Under the pieces are notes generated by a model. It was not told the DNA's origin, made no database searches, and saw nothing but the letters and a program-made list of their open reading frames with translations. From contig OX419760.1 of assembly GCA_948567375.1 (NCBI GenBank), positions 32,984,001 to 33,048,000 of the forward strand: a stretch of DNA of 64,000 nucleotides, given 5' to 3'. Below, one piece after another: positions 46,201 through 59,000 of the stretch (position 1 is the first letter of the stretch; each line of letters begins with the position of its first letter). The DNA comes from Lunularia cruciata. Taxonomy: Eukaryota > Streptophyta > Marchantiopsida > Lunulariales > Lunulariaceae. Made by a program: the position numbers and the translations under genes.

Positions 46201-47042
46201 TTGTAGGTGAACATTCCTGAGAATGCTTCGTGTAAGAACTTTTACTCGATGACAAGAGAAACATACGATTGTTCTGCTGATAAATAAGCTTGATTCCGAA
46301 AACGAAAGAACGAGAGAGAAAAGTCTGTTCTCAATTAACTCCTTTCTCCAGGTTACCCTCAATAGGTGGCCATCCGTCACATCGGAAACCTCAGAGTTTG
46401 CCTAAAATCAGGTTAGGGATCTCTCACCATAACTAACGCTAAATAAATCACGGACCAAGAGTTGGAAGAACTCTTTCGTTACTCCTCCTTCATCGATACC
46501 AGCTTCGCCGTCAAACACTACCTGCCCTCACCCCCAAAGTTTAAGTGGCTTTAGATCATATTTTCCAGATACACAGTACCTGATGTTGTAGAAATGAACA
46601 TTACAGAGGTTAAAACTCACTGTTTGATACACACCTTTAGTGGCTTCTTCAACTCCGAGTGATCGTACACATGCAACTGTTGCAATGTATCCAATATCAG
46701 AGAGCTTCTTCGAACCTGAAGGAGGTCCATGGAGATGCAAGTGTTATTTACTGTAAGGAGCTTTCAATGTCATTCGACATATCCATGGATCTGTGAATGC
46801 ATTGGGCGAGGACAACCTCGCCTTTGAGCGTGTATAGTGGCATGATGGCGCTACAGTAATCTTGCGTTGCACCAGCCAACCAGCAGTAAAGGCATGATTA
46901 TCACTGAGAGGCATGATTCAAACAGCTGACCTCACTACAGACTTACTGTAAGAACGAGAAAAGGGATACTGTATGTATTCCCCAATAGCTGGGTGAGGAC
47001 AGCACATTGCGCAGTGTGTTGCTTGTGTATGTTTGCCTCAGC
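43255..47042 (-). other. HECT catalytic domain (exons 19-30)
   Basis: The domain starts with [16 protein letters not shown] and runs through [93 protein letters not shown] and [12 protein letters not shown]. It ends with [18 protein letters not shown]. The Cys in SHTCFN is the catalytic thioester residue, about 33 residues before the stop (TGA at 43,255-43,257), the normal HECT distance. The final residues GFGL are also typical. All key N-lobe and C-lobe motifs are present, so the enzyme should be active. Confidence 0.93.
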
Positions 47043-50000
47043 CTGGTCAAGTTCATTACATCTGGTTAGGTCATCAGAATAGAAAACACTTTAAGCACGT
47101 CAAAGATTACGTGCTAAAAGACTAACAGCTTTTGCTTCTGTTTGGTGAAACTTCAGAGTAACGGAATGTGCTATTTTAAGTCTCGACCTGCAAGTTCCGA
47201 GTTACCTGTAGTATCTTGCTTTTAGCATCAGGCGTTAGGACAAATGGAACCTGATAAGGATAACAATGGGAGTGATACAGTCAATAAGGCTGTAAGGAGC
47301 ATTACAGATCTCTCAATTTGCCAGATCGATGAGCGATGTATAACTCTCGGTCCAGGCTTACCTGACAGTAAGAAACAACGGGCCTATTCGTGGGGAAGTC
47401 ATATTCTAGCCATTTTACATATTGCTCCTGCAAAATAGTAGGCCCAGAGCACCTTTCAGCATCAGTCAGGCATGATAAGGTGTGCACTTGACACCTTCAC
47501 CAGAGAAAGAGGACAGGAGAAAATATTACATCAGCTCTGGATGTTTTCATTGACTGATGCCACTTATAATTTTGGCAAATGCTATGAGCCCTGCTTTGTG
47601 CCTAGTACAATAGAATCCATGAAAAACGACATCGTCCAAGGAAGACATACCTGAAAGTTTATGCTGTCGCTGATGGCATAGCTATAAAAATCGGAGTAAG
47701 GAACTAGATTCTCTTTCATATTGGCCTCATGTAGCAATTCTAGAGCCTGCAAATATTACAAGTATGTGCAATTTAGCCGTTAAATTTTTGATATACCGAG
47801 TAATGAATTTGGATCCCGTTCATTGGAACACGGTTCCATAGCCACGTAGAACTGGACAAGACAAGAAACTGCGATCAAGGTATTAGAAGAAAATCGTCAT
47901 AGTTGCCATTCACACATAGTGGTGAGCGAAGTCTCCTGTTAGTTTTATATACCTGTGGACGAGGATTAGTGCTAGCAAGACTAAACTCCATGATTAGCCA
48001 AGCCTAGTGTAGAGTTTACACTCTAAAACATTTGTACCTGCAGACGAGGTGAAGGTTTTGGGCAAGTGTTATCTCGAGGATCAGCGATTTGAGTCAAAGT
48101 TGATTTAGTGGTATCAGCAGTAGTTACGGCATGGATTGAAATCATACAAACAAACGTCCTAAACTTCATGAACCGTGGATGAGAACAGGGATCCTGTTAG
48201 ATTTAGTTAATCTCTAGTTTAGCACAATTTCTAGTTTGTGTGGTTTTGTTTAGATACCACAAGGCTTCTGCCATCTTTTAAGATAAAGTGGCGCAGCCAC
48301 AATTAGGGTTAAGGAAAAGCAACCTCTTAGGGTTGGTATCTGCATATATAACTGAGTTCTCTGAGCTTGGAATAGTCAGTTCTCCTGCAAGAGTCATTTC
48401 TAGCACCTTGAACATGCTTTCAGGTGTTCTCTGTGCTGCTTATCTTGGGGTGGTTATCATGCTGCGTGAGTGCACTCTTGTGTACTATCTCTGAAGGCTC
48501 AGAGAGAGAGAGAGTATGACTTGAGTATTGTGGTGAGCAATCAGGAGTGTCTACTCTGGTGAGACTGGGAAAGCTGAGTGCTAAGATTTCTGATACATCG
48601 AAAGTAAGAATGATTGAGGATAGACCTTCAACTTCATTCAGAGGAAACAACAATTCTCATCAATTCTCCCTGATTTAGTGCTATCAGCAGTAGTCACGCC
48701 ATGGGTTGAAATCATACAAACAAACGTCCTAACCTTCATGAACCGTGCATGAGAACAGGGATTCACCCCATGCTCTATGTCAGCATCAGCCCATCAACAC
48801 ATAACAGCAAAAGGATGTAGCAAGAGTTTCATAGGAGGTCTGCACGGGAACACATTGAATGACATCATCAGTCCCCCCATTTGTGCCGAGGTATCGGTTT
48901 GGAGTTTCAGTACCTGTAGTTACCGAGTTACTGTCAGGCTCATGGAGTGTCCAGGGCAATAAATAAAGATTTGATATATCAGAGTTAATTGACCCGAAGT
49001 CCATGAAGACAAACTGCGACACTTAGCAAGATTAGAGGAATGGAGCTCAGGTAGTAAACAGCCACCTAATCATCAACAAGTAAGGAACCGCAAGATGACC
49101 TAATCAGCAATTTCAAATTCCTCGTGTGGGTGCCTTGACCCCTAAACAGCTCGTATGAGAGTTATCCAATCAACTTTAGGATGTCCAAATCAAAAGCGTC
49201 GAAATATAGGTTCAGCTTATCCCTCACATAGAGTATAGACTCTTTCAGACAAAGATTTAAGAGGTAAAGTTAAAGCAGTAATGTCAATGAAAAATATCGC
49301 TCACAATGTTATTTACTCTTGATTACCAAAAATGTGTGCTTGTTCCAGGTAATGCTGGAATTTAAATGGAATGATTAGTAGCGGGGATAGAAAATACATC
49401 TAAAAACCTTGTTTTAGGGTGAGATTTTCCTTCCAGATAATATGAATAATGGGAGCAGAAGCCAGATATTTCTTCCAGATGTATTTGTTTTCTTCGACCT
49501 TTCTACCGCCTCCCAAGCTGAGTCACCCTGTTAATTAGTCCCCTCGAGAGTCGTCCCCTGAGTTAGATTTTGATGGGCTATTTTCTTAAATATTTGGATA
49601 CATCATCTCCGAATTTATGAAGGCCTAAATTTGCGAGCGATACGAAACACCTTTGCTTAGCAATTAGTTTACTTCAAATACCCAACAATATTTGTCATAA
49701 GAAAACCATCGTAACGCCTGATAGTATGGGTCAAACCTACCTTGAGAGGAGCGAGGACTTCGCCGGGTATTTTACCTTTTCCACCCCAGACAAGCAACCT
49801 GGAATAAAAAGAAACATGAGCGCGCAAAGTCTGTTAGATCCATACACAGAATACTAGAAAGCAGGATAACAAGCTTATTTAGACTCTTGTTAGATCATAC
49901 TACGTTCTCCGAAGGTGCATGAAGGTAAAAACACCACTTCGTCACTGCAAGCCATGCAGTTTGCAGTAATTACTGCACGTCTTCTTTATCCGCCCTACTT

Positions 50001-53000
50001 TCATTGACGTAACAGTGGTCCACTTTCTGTCTCAGTGATTTGTGAACCGGCACAAAAGACGCCTACAGAGATGTGCAACAGACTCGCAGTGTCAAACACC
50101 GAGTCTTAGGCAGCAAGTTGGCGTTCTGGCTAGTACACTTTTAACAACTTTAAGGATATTCCACAGGAGACCCAGGGCATGATAAACTGAAGTTTTTCTC
50201 CACAAAGACTTTCATAAGATACAGCAAGCTTGTCTGAGAGGGCACTGCAATAATTCAACGCACAGAAAGGGGCCAGCATACAACCTGTTTGTGATGTATT
50301 TCTGTACTCCTCTCACAAAGCGGCCCCCAAAAGTCTCTTTGGGATAGGTCCTGACCCATTCAGTGATTTTCTGCAGTAATACCACATAATATAGATCTGT
50401 TAGGCCATGGCCATCTGGTGCAGATACCGTTACGTTCCTGAAGAACAATGACGGTGGTTGATTCTTAGATGGCTAATATCTATGCGCCTCTTAAAGAGAT
50501 AGATATAAACAGTGATCAGCAAGCAGAATAGTTGCTATTCCCCCCGCAAACCCCGAAACCCAATTCTGAACGACCCAAAACTTTCCAATAGCAAACCTTT
50601 GATGCAGATGGTGACAATCGCATAACTACGGAGAATAAGCGAGCTGACACCACGTCTCCAACCCTGATAATGAGACATCATGATATGTCAAGGACTGGAG
50701 CTTATGCATAACCACTTGAGTCACTGGAATGTTGTTGATGACAATGTTACTAGAGCTTATGTCCTGATTCAGTCCAAGGGTCCAGAATTTGAGGAACAGA
50801 GGAGCAACGGTAACTGAATTTCAACTTCATGAATAGGTACACGAACGTACTACTTTCGAACTAGCACATCATCTAATTCAATCTAGCAAAAGCTGACGTA
50901 AGAGAAAGAATACACTCACCCTTTCTCGCCAATTAGAGGATTTTGGAGAATGATCGGGATAACCTGTTTAAGGTGTTTAAGGCACCCTATTCATTAGTTA
51001 CCAATCTTCTGAAACGCTTTACTTAATGCTACCAACCGCATTCAAGTAAGAGAAGCACTTCTTCTGATCACGTTTCATCGATTCAACAACCAGGTAGCAA
51101 AGAGGTCCTTGACATTTATCACCCACTTAAAGAATCCCTTCACAAACTAGCCATTGGAACGGAGTAGAAAAAAGTTTGATACCTACCCGTAACCACCGGG
51201 ACTCCGGCACGTGATCCATGTGCTTCTCCACGGCCTCCAGTAACCTCAACATGGCAGCTCCTATTTTCTTGACGACCTGCAATTAGATCCATAGGTTATT
51301 CGGCAGCCTTGTGTCACAGATGAATTCTTAAGGTGCTTGAGCATCGACTTGCGTGATTTTTAAACTGCATTTGTTTCTCCAAGAATTTGTGATGTTTTCT
51401 GGACGATCATAAGCGATTTACAAACACAAACATGTGGATTATTTGTACCTAATGGTTAACATGAATTTATGGACAGGGTTGGGCCCTTGAATTTATGCAC
51501 AGGGTTGGCCTCTTGATAACAAAAGGACCTGACGGGAAGTGGTAGCTAAATACCCCGTGTTTGAGATTGCCAACGGCCAGAAGCTTGGGTAAATGTTACG
51601 AGAAATGGCACCAGATCTAAGGATGAAAGTCCAGAAACAGGAAAACATGTTCACATTCTAAAGAAGTAGAAGATCTGGTCAGATACCTCAGCGTTGTATA
51701 ACTCCAGGACTCCCTGGTAGGCATCCCGTACTAGGCTCGTGTCTAATCCCGGCCCTTCCATCCGTCCCACTACAAGTAGTAAAATAGATATTAGACGTAT
51801 TAGAGGTGAGAAAATGTGTCTCAATTTGAAGTGATAGAGAACATATCTGTGTCAAAAGAGTGCCCAAGCTACTTAACCAGAGTCGTTGCTTTGGACGTAG
51901 TTCCTGAAGCACTCGTTCAAGGGTTGAAAGAAAACCAGGGAAATCACCTTCAGCGATCCAACCTCCAGCAACTATGAAAGTAGTCATGGGACGTACAACT
52001 AAGTGACTTAAACTGGAAAGAGAGTGATCTACCTCCGTCCTTCGATCCTGTTTTGAGTCCCCCTTCGTGGCGCTCCTTGAATGTAAGAATTAGAAATTTC
52101 ACAGAAGCAAAAACGTGCTCCAAGGTCTGGGTCAAATTTGAGATCTCACGTGGAGAAGCTTGTGCTGCCTAGAACAAGCATAGGCAGCGGTTGCTTGTCA
52201 GTAAACCAAGATATGCTAGACAAATGAACCTATTCTCTTGAAGGTAGAAAGAAGCCTTGCAATTACCGCAACGGTTGCAAGAGATTGGATTGAAACAAAA
52301 AGTTGATCAGAATTCTAAAACTGCCAGGTTAACGGTTTACACATCCACCATCCATGGTCAAATACATTTTGAACTTTCGGACAACAAAAACATCTCTCTT
52401 TCGTCCACAGAACGGAACAACACAAAGCAGATGGCCAGACATTCTGGAAGAATATTAAGCAAGGGGTGAAATATTGCTTGACAGCACAACTAATGTTCAC
52501 ATGTCTATAATAAAGATTATCTACCAGAGCATAGAACCACATGGACGATCTACAGCAAAATCACAAGAAGCAACATATCGGTCATGAGTGCCAACAACCA
52601 GTCTGCAAGAATCATGACTCTACTTGCACGTGCTCTGCAGGCAGTAGAATCAGGGTACACAATGGGGGAACATTAAGAGCTTCTCTGTTCTATGTGTTGC
52701 TATACGACCAAACCAAGTATGACCCACCTTTAGGTCCTCTAGGACTTTCATTATAGGGTGTAAGGTTAACCGTTTAAGGCCCTCTCCATGCAAGTGCGTT
52801 CCGTTCTGTAGGCACACAGCATGCTCCTTGTCCAGGTCCAACTGACTTCCTTTGAGCTGCAGTTGTTCTTGACAGTAAACACTTGTTCCATTGTTTTCTG
52901 AGAATTCCAAAGATCTGGAACACAAACAAAAGGAATCCTGAGATGGTGATATTTTTAACAATTGCCAATTGCTGATGTTCCAAGGATCTAAATCTCAACA

Positions 53001-56000
53001 TCAAAAAGGCACGAGGCTACAGGGTAGTCACCTTTGTCCTTGTGAGAGTGGGTGCTCGTATGCGGCCAAAGTATGCTCTCCTCCAGCAACCACATAGAGA
53101 AGTTGATTTCCAGGATGTTCGATTTCCGTGATTATACTTGGAAGCACCTGCACAGAACTGGAGATATCACTATATCATACGCCCTGTTATCTGAATAAAA
53201 TAATGCAACTTAACAAGCCCTGTCTACCTGAGATATTTCAGACATCAGCATATTGAGTGTAATCCCATAATCCCATAATCACGTGAGAGTAGGTTTGAGA
53301 AGAAATTTGGACAAGATATGACCTTGAGATCTATGTACGAGAATTAAATCATGTACAATCAGTCACATAATTGTTCTAAGTTGCAAACCACGTCGTAGAA
53401 GCAAAAAGAACCAACCTATTTGCCTGTCCTAGTTGGCCCTGTTCACCGTCACCCCATCCAAAAACCCTTCCGTTGTTCGTCAGAGCAATAGAATGTCTTG
53501 CACCTGCAGATGCCTGAATGATATGGTCACCTTTCAGGGAAACAACTTGTCTTGGAGCAAGTATATCCTCCTTGTCCCCCATCCCGGTCTGTCCCCAAAG
53601 TCCTCGTCCCCACTGGGCATTGCTTTTGTATTAGAAATTATTTCAAACCTTGTAATTTCAAGAGTATGGAACCAAAGTTGAAGCATCAACCCTGAAGAGT
53701 AGAATTTTAGCTAGGTTGAGCCATAAGGCTAATCAATTAAAAAGCATGTCTGACAGATGGCTGCTGCTTCCTGACCCAGTAACTTCCAGAGATGACATCC
53801 TGAGCCATGCTTGCATCATAAAGGCAAAAATTGTCAACTTTGTTTATCATACTAGATTGGATGACAAGTCTGACTATGACTTACAGCAAAAAGTTCACCT
53901 TCACTGTTCAGAGCCATCGTGTGATCCCCCCCACAAACAACTTGAACAATCATCTGGTCTGCCAACGCTGTAACTGCAATGGGGTGGAACACGGATTGCA
54001 CAGTTCCATGCCCAAGTTGACCATATTTTCCTCTTCCCCAGGTGAAAACCTGGAACACAGGGAACAAAGTCTCAGTGCTACAAACGTATGAGTGATGGGA
54101 GCACCAAGTCGTTTGAAGAACGGGGGATCCACCCAACTTAGGACAGGACTGATACAAATAGAAGACATGCAGATCTAAGCAGGTAAATGCATGCAAGTCT
54201 AAGAGACTAGGAATTGACAAAACACACCGCCCAAATCGATTGAAAGCAGAAGCGACGATTGACCCAGTCCATGAACATACTTGAGAAATGGGACCAGAAG
54301 CGGTTCAAAGAACGGGGGATCCAGACTCACTAAGTTTGGAACCGAGAATGTGCATATATAGTGCATATGAAAAGCATGCATGACCGTATGCAAATATAAA
54401 TGAATTGAATTTAAGCAAGTAGAATGTAAGTGAATCAACATTACGAAGATTCATACATTTCATAAGTAGCACCTGTAGAAAACTAGTATACATCATGAAA
54501 GAAGAATCAAGACACAAGAGATTAAGCATCTGAAATTGAAAGCAGAGGACCATCAAACAGAGAAACATCGGGCAAGGAGCAAAAGACAGAGCTTTAGTTG
54601 AGAATGGGTGGAATGGAGCGAAGTGGGAGTGGAGTGGATGGTGTCTTGGCAGTGTTGGAGCAAAGCGTAGAGGACTGGATATTGGTAGATGAGAGCATAA
54701 GCCGTTCTAGGAGCGGGTGATCCAGAACTCATTAAGTACATGTGACCGGTAATCAAGATAAATGCGATAAATGCGAGATTCGAGAAAAGTGATAAATCCC
54801 TAAAGTAGAATGCATCGAATGTAACCTGAAGCAAAGGCATAATTGCAACATATCGAGAACAACATATATCTCAAGAACTAGTAAACTACGTGTATTCGAT
54901 AACGCCTATGCAACAGAATTCGAGAAATATAAAACATTGTGCAATTGACCACCAATAAGCAATCGCAAGAACGAAGAAAATAAACTGTAGTCTGGAGTCG
55001 GGTAGGAACCTGGAGATCGAAAATCAGGTAGGAACCATAAAGCAGGCAAAGAGCGAGTGAAAAATAATAGCGAGGAAAATAGCTGAGGAAGGGAGGAGTG
55101 GAGCAGTGCGGGAGCGGAGTGGATGGTGTTTTCGCTGAGACATATCTAACTGTAACAGTGTATCGAGAGCGAAGCGAAAGAGGACTGGATATGAGGAAAT
55201 GAGAGCAGAAGCCGTTCCTCAAACGGGAGATCCGGAACTCATTAAGTGCATATGAAGTGCAGATGGAATGGGAATGGGAATGGGAATATGATATTTACAA
55301 ATCGAAATGAATAGTAAATGGGGAAGGACATGAAATAAATCTAACAAACTGGATATTAATAAATAATAGCAGAAGCCATCCTAGGAACGGGTGATCCAGA
55401 ACTCATTAAATGCATATGAGGTGCACGAGTAGAAGTAGATCAAAGGAAGTAGACAGGCGGTCATAGCAAGCCTTGACGAAAGCACTAATGACTTCATCAG
55501 TGCCTAGCGCAATTCCAAAGTAGCTTGGCGAATGCCAGTACCCCTTGGACCGAGTTTCTATTCAAAAGCTAATTATATTGGATATAGGTATATGAGAGTA
55601 CAAACCGTTCTGGGAACGGGTGATCCAGAACTCATGAAATGCAAATGATCGGTAACCAAGATGTACTTTATGCACAATGCTAGATGGTGATAAATGCTTA
55701 AAGTAGAATGCATCGAATGTAACTTGAAGCAAAGGCATAATTGCACCAAATTGAGAATAACATATATCTAAGGACTAGTAAACAACTTGAAATCGATAAC
55801 AGCTATGCAAACGAATGCGAGAAACGTTATGTAATAGAACCACCAGTAAGCAGTGCGTGAACGATGAAAATTAAAACGTAGGCTGGAGTCGGGTAGGAAC
55901 ACTGTAGACACAGGAGGTCGAGCCATGAATCAGGCAAAGAGCGAAGGTAAAATAATAGTGAGGGAATCAGCTGGGGAATGGACGAGTGGAACAATGCAAG

Positions 56001-59000
56001 AGCTTATGGATGGGTGTTGCTGCAGAGACATATCGAAGTGTAACAGGGTAACGAGAGCGAAGCGAAAGAGGACAGGATATAAAGTATATCGCAACAAGCG
56101 CTATGGACGCTCGAGTCCTGAGACACTAAACAGCAAATGGAAGGCGGCCATAGTAAACCTCCACGAAAACACATGCGACTTCATGAGTGCCTCACGCAGT
56201 GCCGAAGTAGCTGAGCAAGTGTCAGTACCCCTCCGTACCGAGTTTCTGCTCGAAAACACATGACTGCCAAGGCTAACTCGGTTGCTCCCCTAAAGTGCTG
56301 CTCATAAGTAGTGGGAATGTTGAAGAACAGAAGAACAGAAGTGGAAGTGTGGAAAGAACGAGGACTGGATATAGGTATATCACAGCATGTGCTATAAACA
56401 CATGAGTCCTCAGACATTGAGACAACTGAAGGAAGCAGAAGGCGGTCATTCTAAGCCTCCTCGCAAGCACATACAACTTCATCAGTGCCAAACGTAGTGC
56501 CGAAGTAGCTGAGCAAATGAGCCGAGCTAATATAAGCATGATATAGAGAACTGAGGACAGAAGACGTTCATCAAATGGGAGATCCAGAACTCATTGAATG
56601 CAAATGAGATGCAAGATATGTAGTGTATACCTCTCGAGCCAAGTTTCTGTTCTGAAGGTCATGAGTGCCAAGGCAATAATAAAATAATAATAAGCACGAT
56701 TTTGGCAAATCGAAATGAATAGCAACTCCGGAAGTGGAGATCAAGTGAATCTAACAAAACGAAAGTAAGCCAAAGTAAAGACATAATTGCAACATCTCAT
56801 GAGCAACAAGTGCAGAGAAATAGTATATATCGTGTAACCATCAGCAAGACGTGACCGATTAGGTATCTGAAATAGAAGGTCGGGTAGGAAACATGAAACA
56901 GACAATCATCGAGCTAAGAGTAATATGCAAAGCATTAGATGAGGATGGGTGGAGTGCGGTGAAGTGGGAGAGAAGTGGATGGTGTCTTGGCTGAGTCGGA
57001 GCGAAGTGTGAGAGGACTGGATATAGGAAAATGAGGACAGAAGCCATTCAAGGAACGGGAGAGGACTGGATATTGGTAGATGAGAGCAGAAGTTGTTCTA
57101 GGAACGGGTGATCCAGAACTCATTAAATGCATATGAAAGGTAACCAAGATATGCTCAGAACAAGAAGAGTGATAAATCCCTAACGTAGAACGCAGCGAAT
57201 GTAACCTGAAGCAAAGGCATAATCGCAACATATCAGGAACAACATATTGGTATACGAGAACAGAAGCCGTTCCCAGAACAGAAGCCGTTCTGGGAACGGG
57301 TTATCCAGAACTCATTTAAGTGCAAATGATCGGTAAGCAAAATGTACTAGATTCACAATGCTAGTATAGTGAGAAATCCACAATGTAGAATGCATCGAAT
57401 GTAACTTGAAGCAAACGCATAATTGAAACAAAGTGACAATAACATATGGCTAACAGACTAGTAAACCATCATGAAATCGAGAACTCTATACACCAGAGGT
57501 CCTATGAATCAGGCAAAGAGCGAAGGATAAATAATAAGGAGGGAATTAGCTGGGGAATGGAACAATGTAAGAGCTATAGGATAGTGTGGCTGCAGAAACC
57601 TGTCGAAGTGTAACAGGGTAATGAGAGCGAAGCGAAAAAGGACAGGATATAAAGTATATCGCAACAAGCGCTATGGACGCTTGAGTCCTGAGATGCTAAA
57701 CAGCAAAGGGAAGCAGAAGATGGCCATAGTAAACCTTCATGAAAACACCTGCGACTTCATCAGTGCCTCACGCAGTGCCGAAGTAGCTGAGCAATTGTCA
57801 GTACGCCTCATACCAAGTTTCTGCTCGAAAACTCATGAGTGCCAAGGCAAACTCGGTTGCTCCCCTAAAGTGCCGCTCAAAAGGAGTGGGAATGTCAAAA
57901 AGAACTGAAGTGGAAGTGTGAAAGCAAGGGCTAGCAAAAGTGCAGGCACATACGTCAGTGCCGGAGTCTTAGCCACATAGTGAGGATCAGTCCAGAAAGA
58001 AAAGAATCCACATGAGTAAGATGAGGGAAGAAATCGAGACATACCTGATGGATCCCTGAAATCACCAACATTCATTAGTAGAGAGAAAGTCCAGGACACA
58101 ACAATGAGAAAGAGTCAAGCAGAGGTTCGTTAGTTATATGCGAGTGGAGCAAGAAAACTGCAGCGCTGCACGGGGAGGGGATGAGTCAATGGGAAAAGCA
58201 GAGGTGAAGTGAATTAAGGTGAAGGTGAAGTATACAGTGTATATATGAATTCAGAAGTCAAGTAGGACTCCCAAACAACAGTATGGTATACAGGCCTCTG
58301 GGAACAACATATATACAAGTACACAAGTCATGTCATACACAAGTAAACCTTCACGGTTCTGAGTGCCTATTGGAAACTACTGGTGGGGTCTAGTATCTAT
58401 ATCTTGCATATATGGTAAAAAACTCCTTTGAAAGCATGATTAATGAGTTCACATTCCCACAGGAAGATCAAGTTCGCGATCCTGAGATTAGACTTTTGAG
58501 TTTGACCTGGCCATCAGCTGATAGGGCAGCAGAGTGGTTCTCTCCACAGGCGACCTGTCACAACCAAACATTATGTCGTTACACACCATCGACCATAGCC
58601 TGAAGTCGCCTTGGATATATTTGAAACACAAATGAACGACAACAGGAATTGAGATTGCGAAATCTGATTTAAAGCAACAAGAGAATCCACGGTGATAGTG
58701 GACATCATGAACACCCCAAAAGACGGTTCTAAAGATACAGTTGGGTTCAAAGATATCTAAATTTGCTAGTAAACAACTAGCATGTTCTAACATTCCTGGA
58801 ATTTCAAGTCCTGAATTGCAAACCCATTCCTACGTCGATACTCAATTATTGTGAATGAAAATATCCACTCATCTGTCCTTTGTATCAAGAACCTGTACAT
58901 ACAAGACAGTACTGATCGGCTATATGAAGGCCATAAAAGGAGACGCACTAGGGTATGAAGGATTAGACCACAGGTATAAGCAAGGCTATTGCAACTCTGA

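Larger units (their letters stand above)
47206..52914 (-). other. Middle region of the HERC-like ligase (exons 9-18)
   Basis: Residues about 368-687 are largely helical and without zinc fingers or other named domains. Recognisable family similarity includes the [33 protein letters not shown] and [12 protein letters not shown] stretches, followed by [15 protein letters not shown] and [15 protein letters not shown]. These match the region that precedes the HECT domain in HERC3/HERC4. All junction phases agree (for example exon 14 ends with two codon bases and exon 15 supplies one). Confidence 0.8.
54050..58506 (-). repeat. 4.46-kb intron filled with hairpin repeat units
   Basis: The intron between RCC1 exons 5 and 6 is made mostly of diverged copies of one unit. 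Each copy contains GAGAGCAGAAGCCGTTC, a loop of about four bases, GAACGGG, then TGATCCAGAACTCATTAAATGC, followed by GTAGAATGCATCGAATGTAAC. Hairpin positions include 54,701, 55,211, 55,375, 55,605, 56,563, 57,043, 57,090 and 57,275. Further copies lie at 61,008, 61,393 and, inverted, 63,772. A family of this name is not known to me. Confidence 0.75.

Noticed and set aside
51860-51960. Possible extra exon of the HERC-like gene
   Set aside because: The exon ending at 52,033 and the one starting at 51,769 join in phase without it, and its donor is weak.
53411-53423. GT donor (GTTGGT) for RCC1 exon 7
   Set aside because: It leaves two extra bases that put the next exon out of frame and create an early stop; the GC donor eight bases upstream keeps the frame.
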